DNA from: Candidatus Poribacteria bacterium
GTDB taxonomy: Bacteria > Poribacteria > WGA-4E > WGA-3G
Assembly: GCA_021295735.1 (NCBI GenBank)
Contig: JAGWBU010000009.1
Coordinates: 2,399-35,785 of the forward strand
Length of the DNA stretch: 33,387 nt
Reading direction: 5' to 3'
Part shown: positions 1 to 8,647 of the stretch, piece by piece
Layout: every line of letters begins with the position of its first letter
How positions within the stretch are numbered: position 1 is the first letter of the stretch
Notes under the pieces: model-generated
What the model saw: only the letters and a program-made list of their open reading frames with translations
What the model was told of the DNA's origin: nothing
The model's database searches: none
Program-made: the position numbers and the translations under genes

Positions 1-138
1 CCACATCGTCCTGAGAACTTAGGGCGTCCCTCAGGTCTCCCGCCTCTGAAATTAGCTGAACTGTTGGCACAAGAACCAGAAAATACTGATTCAGAAGAAA
101 TAAACACTGGTCCAGCAGTAGGCAATGAAGTATGTTAA
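1..138 (+). CDS. 3' end of an upstream gene, possible antitoxin partner of MazF (partial)
   Basis: Frame 1 is open from the first base to a TAA at 136-138, giving 45 C-terminal residues. They are Pro-rich at the start (RPSGLPPLKLAELL) and acidic afterwards (EPENTDSEE), ending in Cys. The stop overlaps the ATG of the MazF/PemK gene (ATG at 132) by seven bases, the usual arrangement of an antitoxin gene directly ahead of its toxin. The acidic, probably flexible tail fits the toxin-wrapping tail of a MazE/AbrB-type antitoxin, but the DNA-binding part lies outside the window, so the identity rests on position and composition only. Confidence 0.5.
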   Translation, partial: PHRPENLGRPSGLPPLKLAELLAQEPENTDSEEINTGPAVGNEVC

Positions 139-494
139 CGTTATCTCGGTATGACCAGAATTATATTCCTGTGCATGGGGACGTAGTGGATATTAACTTC
201 AGTCCTCAAATAGGAAGAGAAATCTGGGATTGGCGTCCTGCCCTTGTTCTCTCCTCATGGGATTTCAACCGCACGAAAAATGTAGCAATTATCTGTCCAA
301 TTACTCGGACCACAAAAGGAAGCCGCTTTGAGATTGAAATTCCGGAGGGATTAGAGGTACACGGTTTTATCCGAACAGATCAAGTCAAAAGTCTGGATTG
401 GCAGGCAAGAAAAGCAATATTCTTGTGTGCAATGTCTAATGAAACGGTGGTTACAGTTTCCAATACAGTCCAAGCAATTATATGGGGAATTTAG
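132..494 (+). CDS. MazF/PemK-family endoribonuclease toxin
   Basis: This 120-residue protein has the PemK/MazF fold signature: a GDVV strand at residues 16-19, a G-x-E..x-RPALVLS stretch at about 28-41, CPITRT at 55-60, and the DQVKSLDWQAR segment at 83-93. In the family these form the SH3-like barrel that cuts mRNA at short recognition sequences. R35 and T58 sit where the catalytic Arg and Thr of MazF are expected. The length is typical for a free-standing toxin. The start codon lies inside the end of the preceding open frame, so translation is probably coupled to it. The cleavage sequence cannot be predicted. A solitary toxin is possible if the upstream gene is not its antitoxin. Confidence 0.88.
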   Translation: MLTLSRYDQNYIPVHGDVVDINFSPQIGREIWDWRPALVLSSWDFNRTKNVAIICPITRTTKGSRFEIEIPEGLEVHGFIRTDQVKSLDWQARKAIFLCAMSNETVVTVSNTVQAIIWGI

Positions 495-590
495 CCGTTC
501 GTATGGATAATTCCGAATTTGGAATGCCAAGGCCCCTTAAAAGTCATCTACTGGGTTTATGGATAGGTTTTTATAAGGAGAACATAACCA

Positions 591-1685
591 ATGGCTCAAG
601 AGAATAATCAAGACTATTATGTTTACGTTGGCACCTATACACATGGAGATAGCGAGGGCATTTACGTCTATCGCTTAGATAGTGAGACAGGTGCGTTAGA
701 ATATTCCAGTAAGGTAACAGGCGTAGAAAATCCTTCGTTTTTGGATATCCATCCAAGTGGTCGTTATCTTTATTCTGTAAATGAGATCGGTGAATTTGAA
801 GGTAAAGCAAGCGGTGCCGTCACAGCGTTTTACATCCATGGGAGTACGGGAGAGATTAGTTTCCTAAACCAGCGAGCCACTGGAGGCGGCGCACCTTGCC
901 ATGTAAGTGTAGACGCTACCGGTAAATATCTGCTTGTGGCAAATTACGGTGGTGGAAGTGTTGCTGCATTACCAATAGGGAAAGACGGTAGACTTGGTGA
1001 AGCATCTGATTTTGTGCAGCATCAAGGTTCCAGTGTCAACCCAGGGCGTCAATCGGAACCCCACGCGCATGCTATTATGATTGATGGCGACAACCGTTTT
1101 GCTTTTGCGCCTGACCTCGGGCTTGATAAAATCCTTATTTACCAGTTGGATTTGGAAGAAGGAAAACTGATCTCTAACACACAACCGTGGGCAAGGGTGC
1201 ATCCGGGAGCAGGTCCACGCCATCTTGATTTTCATCCGAATGGCAAATATACTTATGTGATTAATGAATTGGATTCTACCTTCACCGCTTTTCGGTATGA
1301 CGCTAACGCAGGCACACTAACTGAAATCCAAACAATTTCAACGCTTCCAGAAGACTTTGATGGTACCAGCCATTGTGCAGATGTCCACGTTCATCCCTCT
1401 GGCAAATTCCTTTATGGCTCAAATCGTGGGCATGATAGCATTGTTATCTGCGCAATTGATGAAGAAACTGGAATGTTGAGTTACATAGGTTGTGAATCAA
1501 CGCAAGGACAAACACCTCGAAACTTTGGTTTAAATCCTGCGGGGACTTTCCTCTTAGCTGCCAATCAACAGACAAATAACATTGTCACGTTCGCTGTTAA
1601 TGCTGATACCGGTGAATTGACTGAAACAGGAAACGTTGCAGAAGTGCCAAATCCGGTCTGCTTAAAAATGCTTGCATGTAGTTAA
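591..1685 (+). CDS. 6-phosphogluconolactonase-like seven-bladed beta-propeller (lactonase family)
   Basis: The 364-residue product matches the bacterial Pgl/YbhE lactonase family in length and blade pattern. It opens with YVYVGTYT, followed by repeated 'HPSGRYLY', 'DATGKYLLVANY', 'HPNGKYTYVINE', 'HPSGKFLYGSNRG' and 'NPAGTFLLAANQ' motifs, one per blade. In characterised members the enzyme hydrolyses 6-phosphogluconolactone in the oxidative pentose phosphate pathway, but many paralogues act on other lactones or have no known substrate. No signal peptide is visible, so it is probably cytoplasmic. AAGGAG at 575-580 lies ten bases ahead of the ATG. The gene stands alone between the toxin and a bidirectional terminator. 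The fold is secure; the substrate is not. Confidence 0.85.
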   Translation: MAQENNQDYYVYVGTYTHGDSEGIYVYRLDSETGALEYSSKVTGVENPSFLDIHPSGRYLYSVNEIGEFEGKASGAVTAFYIHGSTGEISFLNQRATGGGAPCHVSVDATGKYLLVANYGGGSVAALPIGKDGRLGEASDFVQHQGSSVNPGRQSEPHAHAIMIDGDNRFAFAPDLGLDKILIYQLDLEEGKLISNTQPWARVHPGAGPRHLDFHPNGKYTYVINELDSTFTAFRYDANAGTLTEIQTISTLPEDFDGTSHCADVHVHPSGKFLYGSNRGHDSIVICAIDEETGMLSYIGCESTQGQTPRNFGLNPAGTFLLAANQQTNNIVTFAVNADTGELTETGNVAEVPNPVCLKMLACS

Positions 1686-1691
1686 TAACAT

Positions 1692-1731
1692 AAAAAACGG
1701 GCGGAAATTTATTATATCCGCCCGTTTTTTT
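1692..1731. terminator. Bidirectional Rho-independent terminator
   Basis: CGGGCGGA (1698-1705) pairs perfectly with TCCGCCCG (1717-1724) across an 11-base loop. Six A residues precede the stem and seven T residues follow it, so both strands read as hairpin plus U-run. It serves the lactonase gene on the plus strand and the convergent sulfatase gene (ending at 1772) on the minus strand. Confidence 0.92.
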
Positions 1732-1771
1732 CGAGTGTGCTGTTCCACAGTTCGTTTTACGCAAACAACAT

Positions 1772-3376
1772 TTACCTTTTTTGCCTCCGCTGTCTACGAT
1801 GTTCTCCGAGTTTATCCCAAGGATAAATAAAGCAGCGATTTGCCCAGTCTTGATACAAACCATCTAACTCCTTCACCTTTTGCGGATGCTTGTCAGCGAT
1901 ATCGTTAATTTCTGTCCGTTCTGCTTGCAGATCGTAAAGTTCCCAATCCCCAGGAAATCTACAAACAAGTTTCATATCCCCTTGACGGACTGCGCAATTG
2001 CCTTCGTGCTCCCAAAAAAGGATGTCTTTCCCGTTGTCTTTATCATCAAAAATCGGGACTAAACTTGTTCCTTCCAACGGCAAAATCGGTTTGCTGTCGT
2101 GTTCTTCGGGATAGGTCGCACCAGATATCTCAAGGCATGTTGCCATTATATCAGGAAGTTGTCCGGGTTGATGTCGAAGTTCACCTGCTGAGTTGATGGC
2201 ATCAGGCCAATGCGCTATGAGTGGCGTAGCGATTCCGCCTTCATGCACCCAGTGCTTGTATAAGCGGAAAGGTGTATTAGAAAGATTTGCCCACGGAACC
2301 CCATAACTTTGATAAGTAGTTTCGGGGCCAGGCATAATGCTCGGATCGTTCCCACGATAAACAGGTTTTCCATCAGAGGTTGTCTGCGTGCTGATAAGTG
2401 AACCGCCGTCGCGTTTCGCTGGCGGACCACCGAGTTCTTCCGCGCAACCACCGTTATCGGCTAAAAACAGGATGAGCGTGTTGTCTAATTGCCCTGTCTC
2501 TTCGAGCGTATTGATGATTCGTCCGATGCCTGCATCCATACGTGTGATTTGTGCAGCATAAACTTCCATCCTGCGTTGGTTCCACTCCTTATATTCTGCT
2601 TCGCTCCACGGTCGCTGTGACGGATCGCGGTCTGTCAATCGCCACGATTCATCCAAAATCTTCATCTCGCGCATTCGCGATAATCTTTCTTCCCGTAGTT
2701 CATCCCAACCTGCAGCAAAACGTCCGTTGTATTCCGCGATGTCCTCTTCGTGTGCATGCAAGGGCCAGTGTGGTGCGGTGTATGCCACATAAGTGAAGAA
2801 TGGACTATCAGCTTTTTTATCGTGGTGTTTCTGAATAAAATTCACCGCTTCATCACTGACGGCATCAGTAAAGAAATATCCTTCTGGTAGGTCGTCGCTA
2901 TCAAGCCGCGTATTATCTCGTGTTAAGGTATTTGGTTTCCAAAAGTTGGCTGCACCCGTAATAATTCCATAGTATTCGTCAAAACCGCGCTGACACGGCC
3001 AACTGTGTTTGGGGCCATCTGGGCCTGTATGTCGGGAAATATGCCATTTACCGCTCATATAAGTGCCATAGCCTTCCGAACGGACAGCATCTGCAATTGT
3101 GATACAGCGGTCATTCAGGTCGCCGCGATAGCCTTCTAAACCATCGTCCCCCATCATATGTCCTACACCAGTTTGATGTGGATGAAGACCGGTGAGCATT
3201 GAGGCACGGGAAGGACAACACCTCGCTGTATTGTAAAACTGTGTGAACCGAAGTCCGCCAGCGGCAAGACGGTCTAAATTCGGCGTATGAACTTCTCCAC
3301 CATAACATCCTAAGTCTGAAAAGCCCATATCATCATTTAGGATAAGAACAATATTTGGTTTTCTGTTTTCACTCAT
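1772..3376 (-). CDS. Type I (formylglycine-dependent) sulfatase, arylsulfatase family
   Basis: This 534-residue sulfatase starts with PNIVLILNDDMGFSDLGCYGG, where D15 and D16 are calcium ligands. The signature C-x-P-S-R...LTG follows at residues 53-63 (CCPSRASMLTG). C53 is the residue converted to formylglycine; C54 occupies the x position. YVAYTAPHWPLHA in the middle and FLADNGG further on carry further conserved active-site residues. No signal peptide or lipobox is visible from this start, so it appears cytoplasmic unless exported otherwise; many sulfatases of this group are periplasmic. It is the last gene of a minus-strand set (81 bases after the lipoprotein gene) and uses the shared terminator. 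The substrate, probably a sulfated glycan or small ester, cannot be named. A formylglycine-generating enzyme is not in the window. Confidence 0.93.
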   Translation of the reverse strand: MSENRKPNIVLILNDDMGFSDLGCYGGEVHTPNLDRLAAGGLRFTQFYNTARCCPSRASMLTGLHPHQTGVGHMMGDDGLEGYRGDLNDRCITIADAVRSEGYGTYMSGKWHISRHTGPDGPKHSWPCQRGFDEYYGIITGAANFWKPNTLTRDNTRLDSDDLPEGYFFTDAVSDEAVNFIQKHHDKKADSPFFTYVAYTAPHWPLHAHEEDIAEYNGRFAAGWDELREERLSRMREMKILDESWRLTDRDPSQRPWSEAEYKEWNQRRMEVYAAQITRMDAGIGRIINTLEETGQLDNTLILFLADNGGCAEELGGPPAKRDGGSLISTQTTSDGKPVYRGNDPSIMPGPETTYQSYGVPWANLSNTPFRLYKHWVHEGGIATPLIAHWPDAINSAGELRHQPGQLPDIMATCLEISGATYPEEHDSKPILPLEGTSLVPIFDDKDNGKDILFWEHEGNCAVRQGDMKLVCRFPGDWELYDLQAERTEINDIADKHPQKVKELDGLYQDWANRCFIYPWDKLGEHRRQRRQKR

Positions 3377-3457
3377 AAAATAGATACCTCTTTTAAAGTA
3401 AGTTAAGATGAAATCAAATCTGCCTATATAAGAATATGTACTCCGCTCATCAGGACT

Positions 3458-6187
3458 TTAGCGAAATCTTGAAGAAGCAGTACTATTGTTTCCTGTGTTT
3501 AGTAGTAAGCGACTACCATCTTCACTGGCAAGTCGACTAAATAATTGTTTTGCGTCTGCGTAAGCCGTAACAGGGATTGTCCGTTGCTCTAATGTAAAAG
3601 TGAGGTGATAAAGAACTAAGTTTTTATGTTGGCTATACCGTCTTTTCATTGCCCCAAAACTTGTAGTCCGTTCAAAATCAGATGGCAGTACAGCAGTCCA
3701 ACCATCTGGTAGGTGAATCTGAATTATTTTCTCAAGTTTCATAGGATAACTAAAATCAAGCGGGTAAGTTCGTTCTGCTGCAGCAACAATTTCCGCATAA
3801 TCCGAAAATTCATCAATTGGTAACGGCAGAAGCATTTGGTTTTTTAAATGTATAACATATTTTTCTACATGGAAATTGATTGTTATTTCGATCGGTATGT
3901 CAAGATTGTCTAACTCAGAGATGACAACAGAATCCACGATAACGTTTGGAAATTGTTTGCTCAGTTCAGCTGCAAACGTATCTTTCCATTCAGCAGGAGG
4001 AATCTGCTGATATGTCCAACGTGCGTCAATATTGTATTGTCCGGTCATGTGAATGCGAATTTTTCCATGGGCATCTCCGTTTCTATTTAACCATAATTCC
4101 GTTGTAGACGCGAGTTTGTTGGACTCCGCTGGATAAATAGGTATATCCACAAAGGTCCCGTGTGTATCACCTATCAGTAGTCCTTTTCGTCCTTGGTCAC
4201 TGGACGGCAAATCATCATAACTACAGGTACTTGAGGTCGGGTCCAGCCATACATAATTATCCTTGTCTTTAGGGATCGCTGCAATCATATGGTTAAACTG
4301 ACTGATCGATGGCAAATCAATATCAATCCTTTCATACGGTGACATGCTGATCATGACTGGATACGCCCTTATGCCAACAAGGTCAAGCATTGAAATGAGC
4401 AACGTTGTTTTATCTTTACAATCGCCATACTGTTTCTGGAGGACTTCGGCGGCAGGAGAAGGTTGATATGCACTCTGTCCAAGTTCAATCCCAACGTAAC
4501 GGATCTGTTTTGCGACAAAATAATATATTGCCCGAATCTTTGCCTCATCGGTTGTTAAATTTTCTGTAAGTTTTTCTACAGTTTTCTGTATGTGTTGGTC
4601 AGGCGCGTAACGACCTTTTGCAAGGTCTTTATACCATTTATAGACATCGTCCCACGACATAATGGAGGAAAAACTTAACCTCGGTGCAACGTCGTTGATG
4701 TGCGGCATACCTTCTTCCAACTTCAGCGCTGCCATCTTGCCAGATCGCCAAATATATAGAACAATTCCATTTTCCTCATAAGACACCTCTGGTTCAATTT
4801 CAAAGTTCTCAGTTTTCCATTGAATCTGCCAATCTTGCGGCATTCTGAGCGCGTAAGTCGTCTCAAGTGTAACTTCTGAGGATTGAAAATTATATCCACC
4901 CGTAATCCAAGTTTTGCTGCCTGTTACCGTTTCTAATTTGTCTTCAAGTGTTACTTGATATTCAATACAGACCCCCGGCGATAGTCCTACCATGGAAATT
5001 ACTCGCCACATCATATCAGAATAAAGATTGTAAGATAATAGACCAGGTGGTGTTACATCGTTGAATGCTTCATCCGGTGGTGTAAGCACCGTGCCATCTG
5101 CAGCGATTGTCCGTGCAATGTTGACTCCGATATTTTGTGAATTCGGTTGGTATGGAATAGCAATATCCCCATATTTTTGAATACCTCTTTCGGTTAAAAG
5201 TTTAACTACCTGATGCGTGGTATAGCGCGACTGTCCAGTCGGCAAGACATCATGACTGAAATGGTTGAATAGAATAACGACATCAGCATTCGGATAATCG
5301 CTTGAAGTAGGCGCATTTGCAATGATTTGGGAAACGTCAGTATTTAGGATGGGAACAGGAGAAACTTTTACAGTTGGAGTCAGCGTAGGGGTCTGTTGTG
5401 AAAGTGCTTGCAACCGTGTCACAGCAAGTAGATTGTCTGGGTCAACTTCCAGTAACCGCTGATATTGAAGTTGTGCTTCAAAAAAACGTTGGTGATCCTC
5501 GTAGAATGACGCAAGTCGCTGCCTTGCCCAAATATCGTTTGGAAACAAGCGAATTGATTCACGCAGTTCTGCGATAGCATCACCGACTTCGCCCCGTTGC
5601 AGATGGATTAAACTCAAGTAATTATGTAAATTTTCGCATTCTGACTGTTTACAGTCTGGGTCAAGTGCTAATGCTTTACGGAGTTGTGCTTCGGCTTCAT
5701 CAAGCCGATTTAATTGTTTATAGGCTAAACCAAGTTGGTTTAACGCATAAAGGTTATCTTTAGAAATTCTGAGGACTCGCTCATAGTATTGTGCTGCATT
5801 TTCATAATTATTCAGTTTTTCAAAAATGTATCCGACAGAGTTAAGCGCGACGATATGATTCGGTTCTAATACGAGAAAAGCAACAAACGCATCCCGTGCT
5901 TTTTCATATTCCTCAAGCTGGAGGTAAATTTCGGCTATTTTATATTGTGTTTCGGCTGAATTGGGGCGGATTTTTATAGCAGATTGGAAGGCAGTAAGTG
6001 CATCTTGTAGATGACCATGTTGCAGCGCGGTGTTTCCTACTTCAGTGTATTCGCTCCATTGACGGTTCCGCTCAATCAGTGGATCAACAATCACCGGTGA
6101 ACTGGATTGTGTTTTGGGAAAAATGGTACAGCCACCAACGACAAAAAGGAGGGATAAAGCTAAAAACTGAAACCATCTATGAAACAT
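3458..6187 (-). CDS. Lipoprotein with TPR repeats, DUF3857 and a transglutaminase-like domain
   Basis: The 909-residue protein begins with a hydrophobic signal and lipobox VVGGC (C20), so it should be a membrane lipoprotein. Residues about 45-265 are TPR repeats (for example 'IRPNSAETQYKIAEIYLQ', 'LEPNHIVALNSVGYIFE'). About 300-480 resembles DUF3857 (KLLTERGIQKYGDIAIPY, ARTIAADGTVLTPP). A transglutaminase-like domain follows with a complete triad: C590 in YGDCKDK, H633 in FNHMIA and D649 in WLDPT. This DUF3857-transglutaminase pairing is common in Bacteroidetes-like and related bacteria, where the function is mostly unknown; the triad suggests amide hydrolysis or cross-linking. It begins four bases after the MazG-like gene stops, so the two are co-transcribed. 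Confidence 0.88.
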   Translation of the reverse strand: MFHRWFQFLALSLLFVVGGCTIFPKTQSSSPVIVDPLIERNRQWSEYTEVGNTALQHGHLQDALTAFQSAIKIRPNSAETQYKIAEIYLQLEEYEKARDAFVAFLVLEPNHIVALNSVGYIFEKLNNYENAAQYYERVLRISKDNLYALNQLGLAYKQLNRLDEAEAQLRKALALDPDCKQSECENLHNYLSLIHLQRGEVGDAIAELRESIRLFPNDIWARQRLASFYEDHQRFFEAQLQYQRLLEVDPDNLLAVTRLQALSQQTPTLTPTVKVSPVPILNTDVSQIIANAPTSSDYPNADVVILFNHFSHDVLPTGQSRYTTHQVVKLLTERGIQKYGDIAIPYQPNSQNIGVNIARTIAADGTVLTPPDEAFNDVTPPGLLSYNLYSDMMWRVISMVGLSPGVCIEYQVTLEDKLETVTGSKTWITGGYNFQSSEVTLETTYALRMPQDWQIQWKTENFEIEPEVSYEENGIVLYIWRSGKMAALKLEEGMPHINDVAPRLSFSSIMSWDDVYKWYKDLAKGRYAPDQHIQKTVEKLTENLTTDEAKIRAIYYFVAKQIRYVGIELGQSAYQPSPAAEVLQKQYGDCKDKTTLLISMLDLVGIRAYPVMISMSPYERIDIDLPSISQFNHMIAAIPKDKDNYVWLDPTSSTCSYDDLPSSDQGRKGLLIGDTHGTFVDIPIYPAESNKLASTTELWLNRNGDAHGKIRIHMTGQYNIDARWTYQQIPPAEWKDTFAAELSKQFPNVIVDSVVISELDNLDIPIEITINFHVEKYVIHLKNQMLLPLPIDEFSDYAEIVAAAERTYPLDFSYPMKLEKIIQIHLPDGWTAVLPSDFERTTSFGAMKRRYSQHKNLVLYHLTFTLEQRTIPVTAYADAKQLFSRLASEDGSRLLLNTGNNSTASSRFR

Positions 6188-6191
6188 TATC

Positions 6192-6551
6192 TTAATCCAC
6201 GTTATCTTCTACAAGTTTCGGGTTTTTGATGTGTCGTTCCTTATCGCGGTCTGTTTTTTTCTGCATTGATTTTTTGAATGCTTCTTCAAGCTGAATGCCT
6301 GTTTGATTTGCCAAACAGATGAGGACAAACAGAATATCTGCCATTTCTTCTGCCAGGTCTAAATCTTTCTCATTCTCCTTAAAACTCTGATCCCCGTATT
6401 GACGTGCCATTATCCTGGCTAACTCGCCAACCTCTTCCATTAAAATAGCCGTATTGGTTAATTCTGAAAAATAACGTACACCGAAGGTGTTAACCCAGTC
6501 GTCTACAATTTGTTGGCAATTTTCGAGTGTCAAATCCATCAAGTTGTCCAT
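6192..6551 (-). CDS. MazG-like nucleotide pyrophosphohydrolase
   Basis: The all-helical MazG core is clear: MEEVGELARIMARQYGD, then EEMADILFVLICLANQTGI, giving the E-x-x-E and E-x-x-D magnesium-binding pairs. Such proteins hydrolyse nucleoside triphosphates to monophosphate and pyrophosphate, often as house-cleaning. An open frame extends to an ATG at 6632, but the added N-terminus (Cys-rich, KIVYFCCEYCYN) is unlike the family, while a good -35/-10 pair lies at 6573-6601. I therefore prefer the ATG at 6551 (MDNLMDLTLENCQQ), about 119 residues; ATG 6560 is also possible. It is the first gene of the set with the transglutaminase lipoprotein and the sulfatase. Confidence 0.82.
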   Translation of the reverse strand: MDNLMDLTLENCQQIVDDWVNTFGVRYFSELTNTAILMEEVGELARIMARQYGDQSFKENEKDLDLAEEMADILFVLICLANQTGIQLEEAFKKSMQKKTDRDKERHIKNPKLVEDNVD

Positions 6552-6572
6552 TTCATTCATAGCATCTGTGAT

Positions 6573-6601
6573 ATTATAGCAGTATTCGCAACAGAAGTAA
6601 A
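6573..6601 (-). promoter_or_regulatory. Sigma70-like promoter for the MazG-like/lipoprotein/sulfatase set
   Basis: On the minus strand, TTTACT (6596-6601) and a perfect TATAAT (6573-6578) are separated by 17 bases. The expected transcript start near 6566 leaves only a few bases before ATG 6560 and about 15 before ATG 6551, so the mRNA would be leaderless or nearly so. No Shine-Dalgarno is visible ahead of those starts. Confidence 0.5.
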
Positions 6602-6667
6602 CTATTTTCCCTTTCAATTCGTTTGGTGACATAGCTTTAGGATAGAAGAGTACGGCGCGTTTTCCAC

Positions 6668-6743
6668 TGTAGGGGCGGGTCTCTGTGCCCGCTTGTTGTT
6701 TGGAAACATCAATTATGGCGAGGCACAGAGACCTCGCCCTACA
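6668..6743. repeat. Nested palindromic miniature repeat (two tandem hairpins forming a larger inverted repeat)
   Basis: The left arm (6668-6692) begins TGTAGGGGCGGGTCTCTG. The right arm (6717-6743) ends CCTCGCCCTACA and is its near reverse complement. Each arm is itself a hairpin: GCGGG/CCCGC in the left one, and GGCGAGG/CCTCGCC around an eight-base loop in the right one. The element lies in a non-coding gap between divergent operons and has no coding capacity. Its form is typical of dispersed REP/MITE-like elements; copy number elsewhere in the genome is unknown. Confidence 0.8.
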
Positions 6744-6818
6744 ATAAAATGTAATGTGCTCTCCGTAAATTGAATCTTTGTGCTTAAATAATCACACAAC
6801 TCAAGCCAAGCAAATATC

Positions 6819-6847
6819 TTGATTTTTTTGAAAATTTGGTTTATAAT
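6819..6847 (+). promoter_or_regulatory. Sigma70-like promoter of the phyH/lipoprotein/methyltransferase operon
   Basis: TTGATT (6819-6824) and a consensus TATAAT (6842-6847) are spaced by exactly 17 bases in an AT-rich stretch. A transcript start near 6854 would give a leader of about 30 bases before ATG 6883, with AAGGAA at 6871-6876 as ribosome-binding site. Confidence 0.65.
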
Positions 6848-6882
6848 TCACTATAAATCTTAATTGAATTAAGGAACTTCAC

Positions 6883-7623
6883 ATGGGAATTACAGATAAA
6901 GAGATACAATTTTATGAAACGAACGGTTATCTTCTAAAAAAAGGACTCGTTTCCTCAGAAGACATAACGGAAATTATGGTAGAAATTGACGATATTCATA
7001 ACCGTATGGCTGAAAAACCGACTGAGGGTATAGGGATTTCGTGGGAAGTATATGATGATCCTGATCATCCCCCGCTTATCAAGCAGTTAATGCATAGTGA
7101 GTTAGTGAGCCCTACGCTTAATAAAATCCTCCGTTCCGATGCGGTACTTGATGTGCTGGAGGCAATGATGGGCCCTGATATTTCACTGTATCATAGCAAA
7201 TTGCTGCCGAAGGCTGGCGGTGACGGCACGGCTATACCATGGCACCAAGATTATGCCTATTGGAAAAATGATAACAACAAACCTGTGATGATTAATTGTC
7301 AATTGGCCATCAACGAGGCAAACCTTGAAAATGGGTGTATTCAGTTTGTACCGGGAAGCCATAATTGGGGTTTGCAGGAGCATGAACGCAAACAGCAGAC
7401 GTTTGGTGTATTTTTACCCGGACATTATCAGGAACGCGAGGATGCTGTTGCTGTGGAAATGGAACCCGGGGACGGTATCTTTTTTAATGCCCTTATCATT
7501 CACGGTTCAGCACCAAACAAGTCGAAAAATGACAGGTTGATGAACACCTTTGCTTATAATGTTACCGGAAATGGCACATCGCAATCTCGAGAAGTATTGC
7601 GTGGCAAGGAATTTAACTCATGA
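6883..7623 (+). CDS. Phytanoyl-CoA dioxygenase (PhyH) family Fe(II)/2-oxoglutarate oxygenase
   Basis: At 246 residues this has the normal length for bacterial PhyH proteins. The iron triad is intact: H121 and D123 in IPWHQDYAYW, and H207 in FFNALIIHGSAPN. R218 (KNDRLMNTFAY) is placed to bind the 2-oxoglutarate carboxylate. ENGCIQFVPGSH at about 149-160 is the typical PhyH strand. Family members hydroxylate or halogenate diverse small substrates, so the name does not imply phytanate. It heads an operon: its TGA overlaps the next ATG by four bases (ATGA at 7620), and a promoter lies just upstream. It shares little beyond the motif with the second PhyH at 24132, so the two probably have different substrates. 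Confidence 0.92.
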   Translation: MGITDKEIQFYETNGYLLKKGLVSSEDITEIMVEIDDIHNRMAEKPTEGIGISWEVYDDPDHPPLIKQLMHSELVSPTLNKILRSDAVLDVLEAMMGPDISLYHSKLLPKAGGDGTAIPWHQDYAYWKNDNNKPVMINCQLAINEANLENGCIQFVPGSHNWGLQEHERKQQTFGVFLPGHYQEREDAVAVEMEPGDGIFFNALIIHGSAPNKSKNDRLMNTFAYNVTGNGTSQSREVLRGKEFNS

Positions 7624-8624
7624 GAAGCATAGGTTGTGCTTGGATTTTTCTCTGTTTTTTCTTTACTACTGTTATTACAGGTTGCGACATTGATGAACCA
7701 GGAAATAAGAATTTTGCCCCGGTAATTTCAGTCTTTGAAGCAGAATCAGAGATAGTTCCTCCAGGAGAACAAGTCTCTATCCGACTACAAGCCAATGACC
7801 TTGAAAATGATATATTGACATACACATGGTCCGCTGCTTACGGAGAAATAGAAGGTAGTGCCTCAGGGGCAATCTGGACAGCACCTGAAACTGAGCGCAA
7901 ATATCAGATTAAGGTTGCAGTGAGCGATGGTGAAAAGACCACAACAAGCACACTTGATATCCATGTATGGCGGATTAGACCAGGTAACTATTATCCTTTA
8001 GCAGTAGGAAATATCTGGCGATACCGTGATGCAGAAGGCACCCAAATTATCTTTGAAATCATAGATACTATACAGATTCAGCTAAAAGGCGGAGAAACTG
8101 TTGAGAGTTTTGTCCTTCAAAAATCCAACACAGCAGAAGGTTTGGAGAACATTGTTGATTATTCTTACCTGGGAAATACTATTGACGAAGAAGGTAAGGT
8201 TTCAGCCGTTGTTCAGCATGCCACAAATGTCACTCCCGGCTCAGAGGATACAATGATGTTTGTCCCATTTCTGCCTTTATACAAATTTCCACTCATTCCG
8301 GGTCAGAAATGGAGCGTCAATTTTGAGGCAAAATTAGTTCCTGAACTTTTTCCAATAGATAGAGGCATTGATGAATTTGAGGTGCTTTCTGAGGAAACCG
8401 TCACCGTACCTGCTGGGACCTTTGAGAACGTATTTCAGGTTCAAGAATCATTTCATTGGGTATACGATCCTGTCGTCCTAAATTTTTCCCTTGACATTAC
8501 CGTTGTCCAAAAATGGGTTGCACCAGATGTTGGTATTATAAAATTTACGCAATCTCAAACACGGGATGGCGTAACAGTCGAAACGGAACTTGAACTTGAA
8601 TCCTATGAACTCGTTAATAATTAA
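7620..8624 (+). CDS. Secreted lipoprotein with an Ig/PKD-like domain, function unknown
   Basis: The 334-residue product has a signal peptide and lipobox VITGC (C22). Residues about 32-118 look like an Ig or PKD-type domain: APVISVFEAES, then ANDLENDILTYTWSA, 'IWTAPETERKYQIKVAVSDG' and a closing strand. The rest starts with NYYPLAVGNIWRYRD, a pattern common in secreted hypothetical proteins of uncultured bacteria, and is beta-rich with no catalytic motif that I can recognise. It overlaps the PhyH gene by four bases and is followed after 23 bases by the MetE-like gene, so all three are probably made together. A role in substrate capture for that pathway is only a guess. Confidence 0.85.
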   Translation: MRSIGCAWIFLCFFFTTVITGCDIDEPGNKNFAPVISVFEAESEIVPPGEQVSIRLQANDLENDILTYTWSAAYGEIEGSASGAIWTAPETERKYQIKVAVSDGEKTTTSTLDIHVWRIRPGNYYPLAVGNIWRYRDAEGTQIIFEIIDTIQIQLKGGETVESFVLQKSNTAEGLENIVDYSYLGNTIDEEGKVSAVVQHATNVTPGSEDTMMFVPFLPLYKFPLIPGQKWSVNFEAKLVPELFPIDRGIDEFEVLSEETVTVPAGTFENVFQVQESFHWVYDPVVLNFSLDITVVQKWVAPDVGIIKFTQSQTRDGVTVETELELESYELVNN

Positions 8625-8647
8625 GGTTAGAGAAAAGGATCTAAGAA

